Assembly (NCBI GenBank): GCA_039028975.1
Contig: JBCCHB010000032.1
Span: 54,650-118,649, forward strand
Reading direction: 5' to 3'
DNA length: 64,000 bases
From: JAHBNG01 sp039028975
GTDB lineage: Bacteria > Chloroflexota > Anaerolineae > Caldilineales > Caldilineaceae
Part shown: positions 52,111-60,493 of the stretch, in pieces
Position numbering within the stretch: position 1 is the first letter of the stretch
Layout of the letters: every line of letters starts with the position of its first letter
Position numbers and translations under genes: made by a program
The notes under the pieces: model-generated
The model's input: the letters and a program-made list of their open reading frames with translations, nothing else
The model's database searches: none
What the model was told of the DNA's origin: nothing

Positions 52111-52138
52111 ACATGCCCTGTGCCGCACGAGGGCATGT
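52111..52138 (-). terminator. Hairpin downstream of the kinase at 52245
   Basis: ACATGCCCT (52111-52119) pairs with AGGGCATGT (52130-52138), giving a 9-bp perfect stem with a 10-base loop; read on the minus strand it is followed by TTTAC. It lies about 107 bases past the kinase stop. The U-tract is short. The remaining gap (51785-52244) contains no open frame I would call; it must hold the promoter for the next kinase. Confidence 0.5.
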
Positions 52139-52244
52139 TCATTGTGCGGTTGTGATTTACGGGACAGGGCAAGCGGTATTTTCCAAATCAATTTCAACAT
52201 AAGCCAAGAAATTGGCAAAGAGAAATTCGCAAGTTCAGTATAGA

Positions 52245-54359
52245 TTACAGACCAGTATAAACAATGGTAGATGTAGGTGCAACCAAGCCAATTTCGATAA
52301 AACGCCCATCCACAATTTGGCCAACCCGAATACTCCACTGATAAGTCTGGCCACGAGTTACCTGCCACGGATTTCTGGTTAACCTATCCAAATCAACAAT
52401 TGTAGCCAACTTCTTAGTGGATTGGACCATACCAAACTTTTCACCATCACTTTTGAGCAATACAATCTCGAAATATAAGTTCGTCTCAGCATCTAACACC
52501 GATTGAATCAACAATGATGGGTTCACAATTTCCCATTCAAAGCGTACTTCACCCGAATGAGCACTCTGATTGTCTGGATGAAGAATGCGTACTTCAGTGC
52601 CATCGGTTTTATACGGAATCATTGAGAAATCCTCTTCAACGATTGGTAATTTGACAACATTGTGTTTTTTAACCAAATTGGCAAAGACCCATGCATTTGC
52701 ATCATTAAGACAGCAAATCTGAAGCCAAGTACCCTCTGCATTTTGGCCTAATAAGGAATAAGTTGCCCCATTTTCTAATTGTGCAAGAACAGAATATATC
52801 GTGTTAGGTCCCAAACGGGCATTCACACCACCTATATTATTTACCTTTACATAGGATGTCGGTATGGCGGTCGGAATATGAATGGACAGAGCAATAGTCG
52901 ACGTGATTGGCATGGGAACTGACGTAACGGATATCGTCGATATCAATGTAGCTGTTGCGCGTACTACTTTAGTGATAGCAGGGGATTCTGTTTGGATCCT
53001 GGTAGGTTTTGGGACCGAAGACGATGTGTTTACAACTGGTGCAGTAAATTGCACTTGATTTGATTGATTTTGGGTCTCTAAAGCAGGAACATCCGTTGGT
53101 GACACCAGCTCGGCTACTGCTCCAAATCGAAAACCAAGCTGGTAAAGTCCTCGTACGCCCAAAAAGTATAGACCAGCTATCAATACAGTAGCTGTGATCG
53201 CGTTGACAGCATAAGTTCGCCATGAACGTTTCAGGCTTAATGATTTTGGCTTTGATACACCTTGATTTGATCGTTCACCTTGGATCCCATGATTGACATG
53301 TCCCTCCGTCTGAGCCTCCAATTTGGGTGATGTCAACTTGCTGAATCTTTCTTGAACAATAACTTCTTCCTCCTTTAACCGATCTTGCAGATTGAGGGGA
53401 ATTTCTGCATCCTCTTGGGGCATCCAGAGAACAGTATCAACTTCAGGTCCAGCTGGTGATAAATTGAAGGTTGCTTCCGATTGTGTCAATGGCTCTCCGG
53501 CCAAATGGCTGCCTAAGGCTTCGATCAATTCACGGGTTGAGAGATAGCGAGCTTCTGGGGATTTAGCGATGGTTTTGAGAATCAGTTTTTCTACATCTGA
53601 GTTCAGGTCAGATACGATCTCCCTGGGAAGCGGTGGCTGTACACGGGCGTGATAACGGAGCGCATCAAAATGATTTTTAATGGGAAAAGGTCGGCGTCCT
53701 ACCGTCAATTCATAGAGCATAATTCCCAACGAATAGATATCACTTCGCTCATCTAGCTCATCAGCTTGAACGTGTTCAGGAGACATGTATGCTGGTGTGC
53801 CTCCAATCACTTCATGAGGCATGGTGGCAATTCCGCCATCTCTTAATTTAGCCAGACCGAAATCAGTTATTACTGGCTGCCCCAAATCACCATATTGGGT
53901 TTCATCATCACCTATCTTGAGCATAATGTTAGATGGTTTGATATCTCGGTGTAATACCTCCTGTTGATGGGCATGGCTGAGCGCAAAAGCAGCTTGTCGA
54001 ACAAATCCAAGTACATCTATCAGGTTAAACCAACGCCCAGACTTTCGGTATTCATTCATCAGGGACTGGAGATCGCCACCACTGATGTACTCCATGACAA
54101 TGTAGAAGCTTCCATCTACCTCATCGTAGTCAAAAACCTTAATGATGCTAGGATGATCCAATTTAGCAATCGTCTTGGCTTCCTGGCGAAAGCGGTTTTG
54201 CAGATCATTGCGCTCCAAGAACTGGCTCTGCATAACCTTAATCGCGACCATACGATCTAAATTCGGATCCAAGGCTTTGTAGACGATACCCATTCCTCCT
54301 TGACCCAAAATTTCTATGATTTGATATCGACCGATACAGTTACCGACTAGATTGTTCAT
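52245..54359 (-). CDS. Transmembrane Ser/Thr kinase with SH3b and shared extracellular domain
   Basis: 704 aa. The kinase domain is at about 10-275: LGQGGMGIVYKA, VAIKVM, VLHRDIKPSNIML, TDFGLAKL and TPAYMSPEH. No FHA domain is present. The membrane helix is at about 383-403. A short Thr/Ser-rich linker leads to a bacterial SH3b domain at about 500-563 (GGVNARLGPNTIYSVLAQLE, WLQICC), a fold that often binds peptidoglycan. The C-terminus is a divergent copy of the shared beta-domain (VRFEWEI, LYFEIVLLKSDGEKFGM, YQWSIRVGQ) without the cysteine pair. It is the first gene of the minus-strand signalling array. Cell-wall sensing is a reasonable inference. Confidence 0.9.
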   Translation of the reverse strand: MNNLVGNCIGRYQIIEILGQGGMGIVYKALDPNLDRMVAIKVMQSQFLERNDLQNRFRQEAKTIAKLDHPSIIKVFDYDEVDGSFYIVMEYISGGDLQSLMNEYRKSGRWFNLIDVLGFVRQAAFALSHAHQQEVLHRDIKPSNIMLKIGDDETQYGDLGQPVITDFGLAKLRDGGIATMPHEVIGGTPAYMSPEHVQADELDERSDIYSLGIMLYELTVGRRPFPIKNHFDALRYHARVQPPLPREIVSDLNSDVEKLILKTIAKSPEARYLSTRELIEALGSHLAGEPLTQSEATFNLSPAGPEVDTVLWMPQEDAEIPLNLQDRLKEEEVIVQERFSKLTSPKLEAQTEGHVNHGIQGERSNQGVSKPKSLSLKRSWRTYAVNAITATVLIAGLYFLGVRGLYQLGFRFGAVAELVSPTDVPALETQNQSNQVQFTAPVVNTSSSVPKPTRIQTESPAITKVVRATATLISTISVTSVPMPITSTIALSIHIPTAIPTSYVKVNNIGGVNARLGPNTIYSVLAQLENGATYSLLGQNAEGTWLQICCLNDANAWVFANLVKKHNVVKLPIVEEDFSMIPYKTDGTEVRILHPDNQSAHSGEVRFEWEIVNPSLLIQSVLDAETNLYFEIVLLKSDGEKFGMVQSTKKLATIVDLDRLTRNPWQVTRGQTYQWSIRVGQIVDGRFIEIGLVAPTSTIVYTGL

Positions 54360-54718
54360 AAGTCAGATTAGAGGACTACTTTCCTGATGACCATAGTTCA
54401 ACAACTTTCACTTCTCTATGAGCAACACGGCATACTATCTCTTGAATGCTCTCTTCACTCGATGCCCAATGATTAGCTGGGCGAGTATGGATGTCTTACT
54501 CCTTGAGAAGTTCAATCTCTTCGTAAAATTTTTTATAGTATAGGAAAGTATAAAATTACTCGAGTAGTTTCGCATAGCTAGCTCGTGCCTAACGCTTTTA
54601 GGACTGAGTCATGGACTCCGTGGCTACGGTTGGGCGAAGCCCTTTTTTAGGCAGAATTGGATGGCGACAGAGCGCCTTCGTACAGTTGGAAGGCAATTTA
54701 TGTTCATCTTGGGGGAAA

Positions 54719-55078
54719 TTAGGAACCTAGACCATCATCATATAGAAGCAGTTGTAACGTAGAGGAGGCTGAAGTCATAGCCCATAGTGCTATCCATCGG
54801 CTCTTAAACATTGCCGTCAAGAGATTGACCATCACCACGGAAGTTGCTGATGCGATTGGCGATCTCATTGTCCAGTTCGATCGGCCCGCTACCGTCACGT
54901 TGCACTGCCGTTCGTTGGGCAAGAAGTCTCTGGACAGCACCATTGCCGCTCTGGTTTTGAAGAGCGATAAGCGAGCTCCGGGTTTACTGTGGTTTTGGCT
55001 GTCTGTTTGCAGAATTTTGGCAGGATTTCTGCGTACATTGGCACGTTGTTCACCTTTAATCGGTTTCTCTTTTGCCAT
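54719..55078 (-). pseudogene. Remnant of an eCIS-core (DUF4157) protein gene
   Basis: An ATG at 55078 opens a frame starting MAKEKPIKGEQRANVRRNP. Near 54965 the coding signal jumps to another frame: LIALQNQSGNGAVQRLLAQ, then VQRDGSGPIELDNEIANRIS, GDGQSLDGNV, a TAA at 54806-54804, and after it EPMDSTMGYDFS. This follows the classic DUF4157 pattern (Gln-x-x-x-Gly-Asn-x-Ala-Val-Gln-Arg-Leu, G-x-G-x-x-L, M-x-x-x-x-G-x-DFS). The zinc-protease-like HTD and HExxH region is missing. DUF4157 domains are typical of cargo or effector proteins associated with extracellular contractile injection systems. A frameshift plus a stop show it is dead. Confidence 0.65.
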
Positions 55079-55326
55079 CAGTTCTGCTTCTTGGCATGGG
55101 ACTCAAATTACAGATAGGAACCACGAAAATATGTTCAATGTGACTTCAATGATCCTTTTCAAAGAATATGGTTGCGCTGTATTAACTTAATTTGGAATAG
55201 CCAAGTTTCATAAAATGGGAGGTTGCTCAGTGCAGGACCTAAAGAAAGTGTAACTAGTATATCATACCTTATTTGCTCTGTCACGGACCTATACGAATAT
55301 ACGAATACTCTACAAAACATATGAGG

Positions 55327-55426
55327 CTAGTACACGACGGCCTAAATAAGCCTCGGTTAGACGCCGCTATTTGGCGTAGAAATGCTAGGCTCTAACTATT
55401 AGTCTATTTGAGTTACTGTGTACTAG
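55327..55426. mobile_element. MITE-like 100-bp element with 9-bp terminal inverted repeats
   Basis: CTAGTACAC at 55327-55335 and GTGTACTAG at 55418-55426 are perfect inverted repeats bounding exactly 100 bp. An internal hairpin (ACGCC/GGCGT around 55361-55377) is present. No coding content is seen. It lies in a gene-poor spacer next to two gene remnants. The target-site duplication is unclear. Confidence 0.45.
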
Positions 55427-55676
55427 TCCCATTTGTTTAGATCATCAGTCATTTCGGCTAGGCAGATAGCCTATTCTTCAGTCGGTTCGGGCGATAGGTT
55501 GATATTGGTACCCAGAATGTTGATAGTTGGCAAGTTAGGGAGAGAACGTCTTGCTGGATTTCCTTTGTCTGGTGGGTGTGATTGTTTTGATCTTAAGTGG
55601 ATTAGCCAGGCGTTCTACTATCTGCTTTATTACACTGACGTGGTTAGTTAGGAAAATCTTTCATAATTAGTATTGG

Positions 55677-56015
55677 TCAGGCTGATGGTAAATCCACTGC
55701 AAGCACATATGGTAGCCGCAGAAACAAACGTGATTTGGTTGACAATCCGGCTGGGGTACTCCTATTCGCAGACAAAACAACCGGATCTGGGGTGGCTTCC
55801 GGGCCAGCAACTGGCGTGAAGCGAGACATCTCTGACGATTTAGCTGGTCGGACTAGTGCTCGGACAAAGTCAGCTGCGGAGCCAAACCGTGCCATTGGTT
55901 CATGGGCCAAGGACATCACAATCATAGTTTCAATTGGTTCAGGCAAAGGAGATAGTCGAGAGCAGAGTAAGGAAGGCAGAGTTCCAAAATCGCGCGCTGC
56001 CAAAATTCTTACATC
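55677..56015 (-). pseudogene. Remnant of a Ser/Thr kinase gene (end of the C-lobe)
   Basis: The open frame reads DVRILAARDFGTLPS and then LPEPIETMIV, MSLAHEPMARFGSAADF and VRAL. This last part is the typical end of a PknB-like kinase C-lobe (residues such as A-x-x-P-x-x-RF-x-S-A-x-x-F). After it comes a TPVAGPEATP linker and a basic run before a would-be membrane helix (KSRLFLRLPYVLAV), then a stop. The N-lobe, catalytic loop and most of the C-lobe are absent, and no start codon with a ribosome site is present. It is probably an internally deleted relic. The rest of 54360-56207 beyond the listed remnants shows nothing I can identify. Confidence 0.6.
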
Positions 56016-56207
56016 TTATGATTACTACACGCAGTCCGACATTCCTAACGACCATGAAGTATGCCCCTTCAGGTTATCAATAAGCAGAAGACAAACGGAA
56101 CCCTATTTTTGATATTTTGATATTGTGAATTAAACGTCTATAGTCAACATATCCCCAAAACAGACATCCGCGTTTTAACCACTTATTAATCTAGAAGGAA
56201 TCACAAA

Positions 56208-57029
56208 ATGAAAGCACAGACCGAATACCGTTACAATCGCCTAACCTGGGCAGAGATGAATGACGCTATTGAGATGCAGAAGGTCATTCTGCTGCCTACT
56301 GGATCCACCGAGCAACATGGCCGCCATTTACCACTCGATGTGGATGTTTTTCTGGCAGAATCAGTCTGTCTGGAGGCAGGTCGACGAGCGCCCGACAAGA
56401 TCCTGGTGCTGCCGCCTATCGCTTATGGTCTCAACCTCCACCACATTGACTTTCCTGGGACTATTCATATAGAACCGGAGGTCTTTATTGCTTTCTGTCT
56501 CAACATTACCAAGAGTGTGGCTTACCATGGGTTCGAGAAGATTCTGCTCATCAATGGCCACGGGTCGAACACACCACTTATCGATCTGATTGCGCGGCGT
56601 ACAGTGCTTGAGACTGATTCTATCTGCGGTGCGCTGGGCTACTTTCCGCTGGCGATGGAAGCCTTCAATAAGGTGAAAGATACAGAGGTGATGGCCCACG
56701 CGGATGAATTTGAGACGTCTCTCTATTTGCATCTTGCGCCAGAGCGGGTACAGATGGACAAAGCAGGTAAAGGGGATGATGTGATGGGGAAGTACGTGAG
56801 TTCAGACAGCATCTACTCAAATCCAGTTCGGTTTAACGATTTCTGGGGGCGCTGGACTGACTTAGGCGTTCATGGTGACGCAACAACAGCAACAGCAGAA
56901 AAGGGCAAAGCTATCTTCGAGGGGGCAGTCAATGGCCTTATCGAGGTTGTAAGCGAGTGGCAACAGTGGCCTATCGCCGAACGGCAGGATCAGCACAGGT
57001 TGCCTGTCCAGAAGCATATACGATGGTAA
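56208..57029 (+). CDS. Creatininase-family amidohydrolase
   Basis: 273 aa, starting at an ATG behind AGAAGGA. The metal-binding signature of the creatininase/creatinine amidohydrolase family is complete: LLPTGSTEQHGRHLPLDVD, then LLINGHGSN and MAHADEFETSLYL, with Glu, His, Asp and His ligands. PIAYGLNLHHIDFPGTIHI is also typical. Members hydrolyse cyclic or linear amides such as creatinine or formamidopyrimidine-type compounds. In sugar-catabolic gene neighbourhoods the substrate is often unknown. It is alone on its strand and converges with the CpaB-like gene. The length is normal for the family. Confidence 0.9.
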   Translation: MKAQTEYRYNRLTWAEMNDAIEMQKVILLPTGSTEQHGRHLPLDVDVFLAESVCLEAGRRAPDKILVLPPIAYGLNLHHIDFPGTIHIEPEVFIAFCLNITKSVAYHGFEKILLINGHGSNTPLIDLIARRTVLETDSICGALGYFPLAMEAFNKVKDTEVMAHADEFETSLYLHLAPERVQMDKAGKGDDVMGKYVSSDSIYSNPVRFNDFWGRWTDLGVHGDATTATAEKGKAIFEGAVNGLIEVVSEWQQWPIAERQDQHRLPVQKHIRW

Positions 57030-57099
57030 ACTTTGAGGGAACCTGTCTAGCTTTTTGCTCTGAATAGAGCCATTCACAATGTGCCGAACGGCAAGATTC

Positions 57100-57999
57100 T
57101 TAATCCCAACCCGGCTCTGCGCTCAAATCAACTTCGCTTAAATCGGGTTTGGGATACTGCTCTCCAGTAAAGACGAACTCGTCCATATGCTCTAAGAAGT
57201 ATTCTTTCGTCAGCATAAACGCATCATATCGCACCAGTTGGATACCAAAGCGTTCGGCCAAATAGTCGCCATCAACAGGGACAGTCTCAGCTTCGGTACT
57301 GCTATTGTCATTTGAATGGAGCATGATATCAACAACGCCACCGACATCGATCACATGCTGGAGCGTCACGGCGTCTGGTTGGTCGAGTGCCATCAGGACA
57401 GTTTGCAATCGATCGGTAGCTTCAATAAATACGCCATTTCCCTCATTCTCTTGTAACTCTTTCTGTGGTGGCACAATCAAGGCATGCACTTCCAAGTTAT
57501 CTAGTAACGAAACTGTCTCGGCAGACTTGACTGCGCCTTGCCCCGTGGCGACCTCCACGCTAAATGTTGCCGCGACATCAATCAAATCACCAGGGCGAAT
57601 GAGTCCAGCTTTAATAAGATTAGAGTCAATGGGCATGGCCACAATAGCCTTTGAGTCTGGAATCGATAAGGCCAATCGGCGGGTAACTTCGTTGGTGCTT
57701 GCTAGCTCCTGTAAGAGTATCGGTACGTCCGCGACCAAATCAACCGTGGCCATCTTGCCAATCACTTCTTCTACAGAAGTTGCCGCGCCATCTGGCAACG
57801 TATCAGCGGGTAACTTACGAACAATCAAATCCGACTCGACAAGCGAGCGACGTGCTGGGATATCTGATGCGCTGACGAGCACCTCAACATCATTCGTTGG
57901 AAAGATGATGCTCTCAGAGGAACGCAAAATCTGAAAGGAAAGAAATGCAACCAATCCGGCAAAAAGGATAGAAGAAATCCACCATATTCGTCCACTCAT
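57100..57999 (-). CDS. cpaB: CpaB-like SAF-domain pilus assembly protein
   Basis: 299 aa. One N-terminal membrane helix (about 4-26) is followed by a SAF domain at about 42-100 (SASDIPARRSLVESDLIVRK, LPDGAATSVEEVIGKMATVD), matching the RcpC/CpaB subunit of the Flp/Tad pilus apparatus. The second half includes GLIRPGDLIDVAATF and then a section ending in a charged tail. CpaB is thought to act in the periplasm or cell envelope with the pilus secretin or its functional equivalent. The TadG-like gene follows upstream on the same strand, but no CpaA/E/F or TadB/C genes are in view, so this is a partial or split Tad locus. Confidence 0.82.
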   Translation of the reverse strand: MSGRIWWISSILFAGLVAFLSFQILRSSESIIFPTNDVEVLVSASDIPARRSLVESDLIVRKLPADTLPDGAATSVEEVIGKMATVDLVADVPILLQELASTNEVTRRLALSIPDSKAIVAMPIDSNLIKAGLIRPGDLIDVAATFSVEVATGQGAVKSAETVSLLDNLEVHALIVPPQKELQENEGNGVFIEATDRLQTVLMALDQPDAVTLQHVIDVGGVVDIMLHSNDNSSTEAETVPVDGDYLAERFGIQLVRYDAFMLTKEYFLEHMDEFVFTGEQYPKPDLSEVDLSAEPGWD

Positions 58000-58101
58000 A
58001 TAGTCCCCCGATATTTTCCGTAGAGCGTGGCGTTCGTTTCAAATCAGAAGATGCTCACACTCTATGCTACGACCCGACTGCACATATAGTCATAAAAAAG
58101 C

Positions 58102-58130
58102 TTTCAGCTAATCAGCCGTCAGCATTCAGC
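58102..58130. repeat. Degenerate heptamer repeat
   Basis: Units TTTCAGC, TAATCAGC (8 bases), CGTCAGC and ATTCAGC share the constant TCAGC. It is the third locus of this type in the window, in the 199-base gap between the TadG-like and CpaB-like genes. Confidence 0.5.
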
Positions 58131-58198
58131 TAGAGTTTAGCCATATTTCCGGGTCGATTTTTATACTTTCCCATACTACAAAAAATATTCAGAACGAC

Positions 58199-59707
58199 CT
58201 ACTCAATCAGCCTTACATCCCGTGCAAGGTAATCAATAATGGGCCATGTGGGTCTATCGCTGTTGACCACAACTGGTTCAAAACGACCGCGAATCACCTT
58301 AGGAAAGTCGCTAAAGTCAAGCGACGCCAGTTCAAAACCAGTAAAGCCTTCTATAGGGTATGTGCTATTGACCTGTTCATCGTCGCAAACCGAGACAGGT
58401 ACGGTTTCCCCAGTCCATGCGGCGAGGGCAGATTCAATACTTTGTGTTCTATTGGTAAAGGGTGCGCCAGGAACTTGATCTCCCACAGTGGCAATGCCAT
58501 TCAAATGTGGATTCAACAGATGATCCCCGATGCTAGCAGCCGAATTGGTCGTTCCATCCCAATCTAACCAAGCAAAGGTGCAAGAATTCGTGGGTTCTTC
58601 GTTACGTAAAGTTCCGGCCAGATGATTACACTCTGAAAGCTGTAAGTAGACATCAGCGGCACTCCAATCGTCCTCAAAGATAGTGATACCAGAATCGGGT
58701 TGCTCTACTACATAAAGCCACGCCCAACCTGCAGACCCGAAGAGATCCGCACGATAGTAGGTAGCGCCAAGACCGACCTGAAATGCGGCACCTGCACCAA
58801 ATAGCTTTACAAGAGCTCCTTCATAATGAGTTCCGGGAAGCCCCGTTAATGTCCCGGTCCAGGATTCGTAATAGTGCCACTCTTCTGTATCTGAGTTATT
58901 TGTGGCAGTCGTTAAATAGGGGCTGCTTGAATTAGGTGGAGATGTGGTACGCCCCGAAAGATAGAGCTGAATTTTGAATCCACGGTTATACTCGTTCTGC
59001 ACGGACATCTCGACACGCGCTGTGCCATCATCGTACTCCTCGTATATACCCATAGAACCAACCCTAGCGAATTCGCGAAAATCACCTGCATAAGAATAAG
59101 GAGCATCGGTTGCTAGAGGATTATCGGGTTCGGGATTGTGGATATAAAGTCCAGAGGTGGCTCCTCCTGGGTAGTGCTGGAAGCTATCGGCACAATAGGC
59201 ATCGATTTCATCAACCCAGACTTGAACTTCACCAGCCTGATCTACACATGAAATATCGAAGCAGAGGGAAGGTGGTGCAGCTAATCTGGGAATGGGTTCG
59301 AAGGCTGCGGCAGCTTGAGCACGAGCACGAAGTGAATCGACATCGACAATCTGAGCTAAGTAACTATCTACCTCTGTGCGAACGGCCACACGAACAATAT
59401 TCCCTCCCTCAATTTGGGATGATTCGACAATCGCGCCATTGACTCCGGCAACTGTTTGAACTTCGTTCTGTACTAGGCTTTCGCTCCCCCCCGATGCCAA
59501 CACGTGGGCACCAGCCAATGCAGCAGCATCGGCAGCCGTCTGCATTTCTCGTCGCTGCAGGTAAGCATTACTGCCGTCAATTGCTAAGGCAGAGACAGCC
59601 AAAATGCCGATCATTACGAGAGCCCCATAAACTAAGGTGGCCCCTTCTTCAGAGCGACGCAGTTTCGACAAGACCCACGTCACACTCTTTAAGCCGAGTT
59701 GGTACAT
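58199..59707 (-). CDS. TadG-like pilus-assembly protein
   Basis: 502 aa from ATG 59707, which has GAGGAAAAA just upstream; the longer open frame to 59821 lacks a ribosome site. The N-terminus is diagnostic: RRSEEGATLVYGALVMIGIL and ALAIDGSNAYLQRREMQTAA, then DAAALAGAHVLA, the TadG/TadE-type segment with a processed-pilin-like membrane helix. The remaining 400 residues are an exported, Tyr/Asn/Ser-rich, probably beta-rich region with several cysteines (LCFDISCVD, SECNHL, NSCTFAW). It may decorate or assemble the Flp/Tad surface fibre with the CpaB-like protein that follows. Confidence 0.82.
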   Translation of the reverse strand: MYQLGLKSVTWVLSKLRRSEEGATLVYGALVMIGILAVSALAIDGSNAYLQRREMQTAADAAALAGAHVLASGGSESLVQNEVQTVAGVNGAIVESSQIEGGNIVRVAVRTEVDSYLAQIVDVDSLRARAQAAAAFEPIPRLAAPPSLCFDISCVDQAGEVQVWVDEIDAYCADSFQHYPGGATSGLYIHNPEPDNPLATDAPYSYAGDFREFARVGSMGIYEEYDDGTARVEMSVQNEYNRGFKIQLYLSGRTTSPPNSSSPYLTTATNNSDTEEWHYYESWTGTLTGLPGTHYEGALVKLFGAGAAFQVGLGATYYRADLFGSAGWAWLYVVEQPDSGITIFEDDWSAADVYLQLSECNHLAGTLRNEEPTNSCTFAWLDWDGTTNSAASIGDHLLNPHLNGIATVGDQVPGAPFTNRTQSIESALAAWTGETVPVSVCDDEQVNSTYPIEGFTGFELASLDFSDFPKVIRGRFEPVVVNSDRPTWPIIDYLARDVRLIE

Positions 59708-60020
59708 TTTTTCCTCGATGTATGGTTTGCGCATAGTCCGCCATAGACGTTTTGCTCCGACTCTTGTCCAATCTACTCTGGATAATTCCGAAAAGGGAGG
59801 ATATCTCCTTTTACATTCCATTCACATGAGGACAAGAGATTTTCCCGGCAATTTAAACAGGTTTAGAAGTAATGAAGATTTGTATCTTACTTAACTGTCA
59901 AAAATAACCAGTATACCTTTAGTGCCTAAATAGAATAGAGGTCTATCAGGCATTTTAGAAGCGACATTTGTATCGGAACTTCTCGGTCATATTGCGGACA
60001 TGACATTCTACCTAGAGATG

Positions 60021-60098
60021 GCCAGAAAAGTTCTGTCCTCCTTTTTCAGAAATTCCTAGAGTGAGATTGGTAAAGATTTGGGACAAGACTTTTCTGGC
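60021..60098. mobile_element. MITE-like hairpin element, copy 2
   Basis: 78 bp from GCCAGAAAAG to CTTTTCTGGC, with about 20-base inverted ends. It is the partner of 31261-31337. It lies in the 786-base gap between the TadG-like gene start and the PLP-enzyme gene, just before a hairpin and an enolase-gene remnant. Confidence 0.65.
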
Positions 60099-60150
60099 GA
60101 AGCATACTGATATGCATTGTTGTGCAAAACCGACTCTTTTCCCCGAAAGT

Positions 60151-60180
60151 CGAAGACCCTGGCGGATACCAGGGCCTTCG
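60151..60180. other. Strong hairpin in the leader region
   Basis: CGAAG-A-CCCTGG pairs with CCAGGG-C-CTTCG around a CGGATA loop: 11 paired bases with one mismatch. No U-run follows on either strand, so it is not a classic terminator. It precedes an orphan ribosome site (AAGGAG at 60205) and ATG at 60223 that opens only nine codons including the stop, so it may be the leader of a deleted gene. Confidence 0.5.
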
Positions 60181-60328
60181 CAAAGACAGTTCAGACAGTT
60201 TCTTAAGGAGAAAAAGAGGTAAATGTTGTGCGTGATTACTATATCATGAGGTACAATCTGGGAAGCTGTCTAATGCCTGTCTAAAAAGTAGCAGGAATGA
60301 ATATCCATCACGAAGGATCGCGACGTAA

Positions 60329-60469
60329 ATAAACGCAGGAAATGCTTTCGACGAGGGCATTTTGGCAGAACCACTGCCCATTACAGCTGGTGAAGCACGC
60401 CCGCCAGATGGTGTTGGATTGGGCGTTGAATTGGATGATGACAAGGTCGAGTTTTATCGGGTAAAATAA
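60329..60469 (+). pseudogene. C-terminal scrap of an enolase-superfamily (mandelate racemase-like) gene
   Basis: After a TAA at 60326, the frame reads INAGNAFDEGILAEPLPI, then EARPPDGVGLGVELDDDKVE and FYRVK before TAA at 60467-60469. This is the characteristic C-terminal tail of mandelate racemase/muconate lactonizing enzymes, sugar-acid dehydratases of the enolase superfamily (I-x-x-EPL, P-x-x-x-GLGV-x-L-D). The barrel and catalytic residues are gone. Upstream, a ribosome site and ATG at 60223 start a nine-codon frame, so an internal deletion may have removed the gene body. Its place before the PLP enzyme suggests a dehydratase once belonged to this cluster. Confidence 0.75.
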
Positions 60470-60493
60470 GCAAAAGGAACGATTACAACCATA

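Noticed and set aside
54632..54648. GGGC-GAA-GCCC followed by six T, terminator-like on the plus strand
   Set aside because: The stem is only 4 bp and no plus-strand gene ends here, so it is likely chance or a relic.
54825..55190. 121-codon plus-strand frame over the DUF4157 remnant
   Set aside because: The opposite strand carries recognisable DUF4157 motifs across two frames; the plus frame has no family resemblance.
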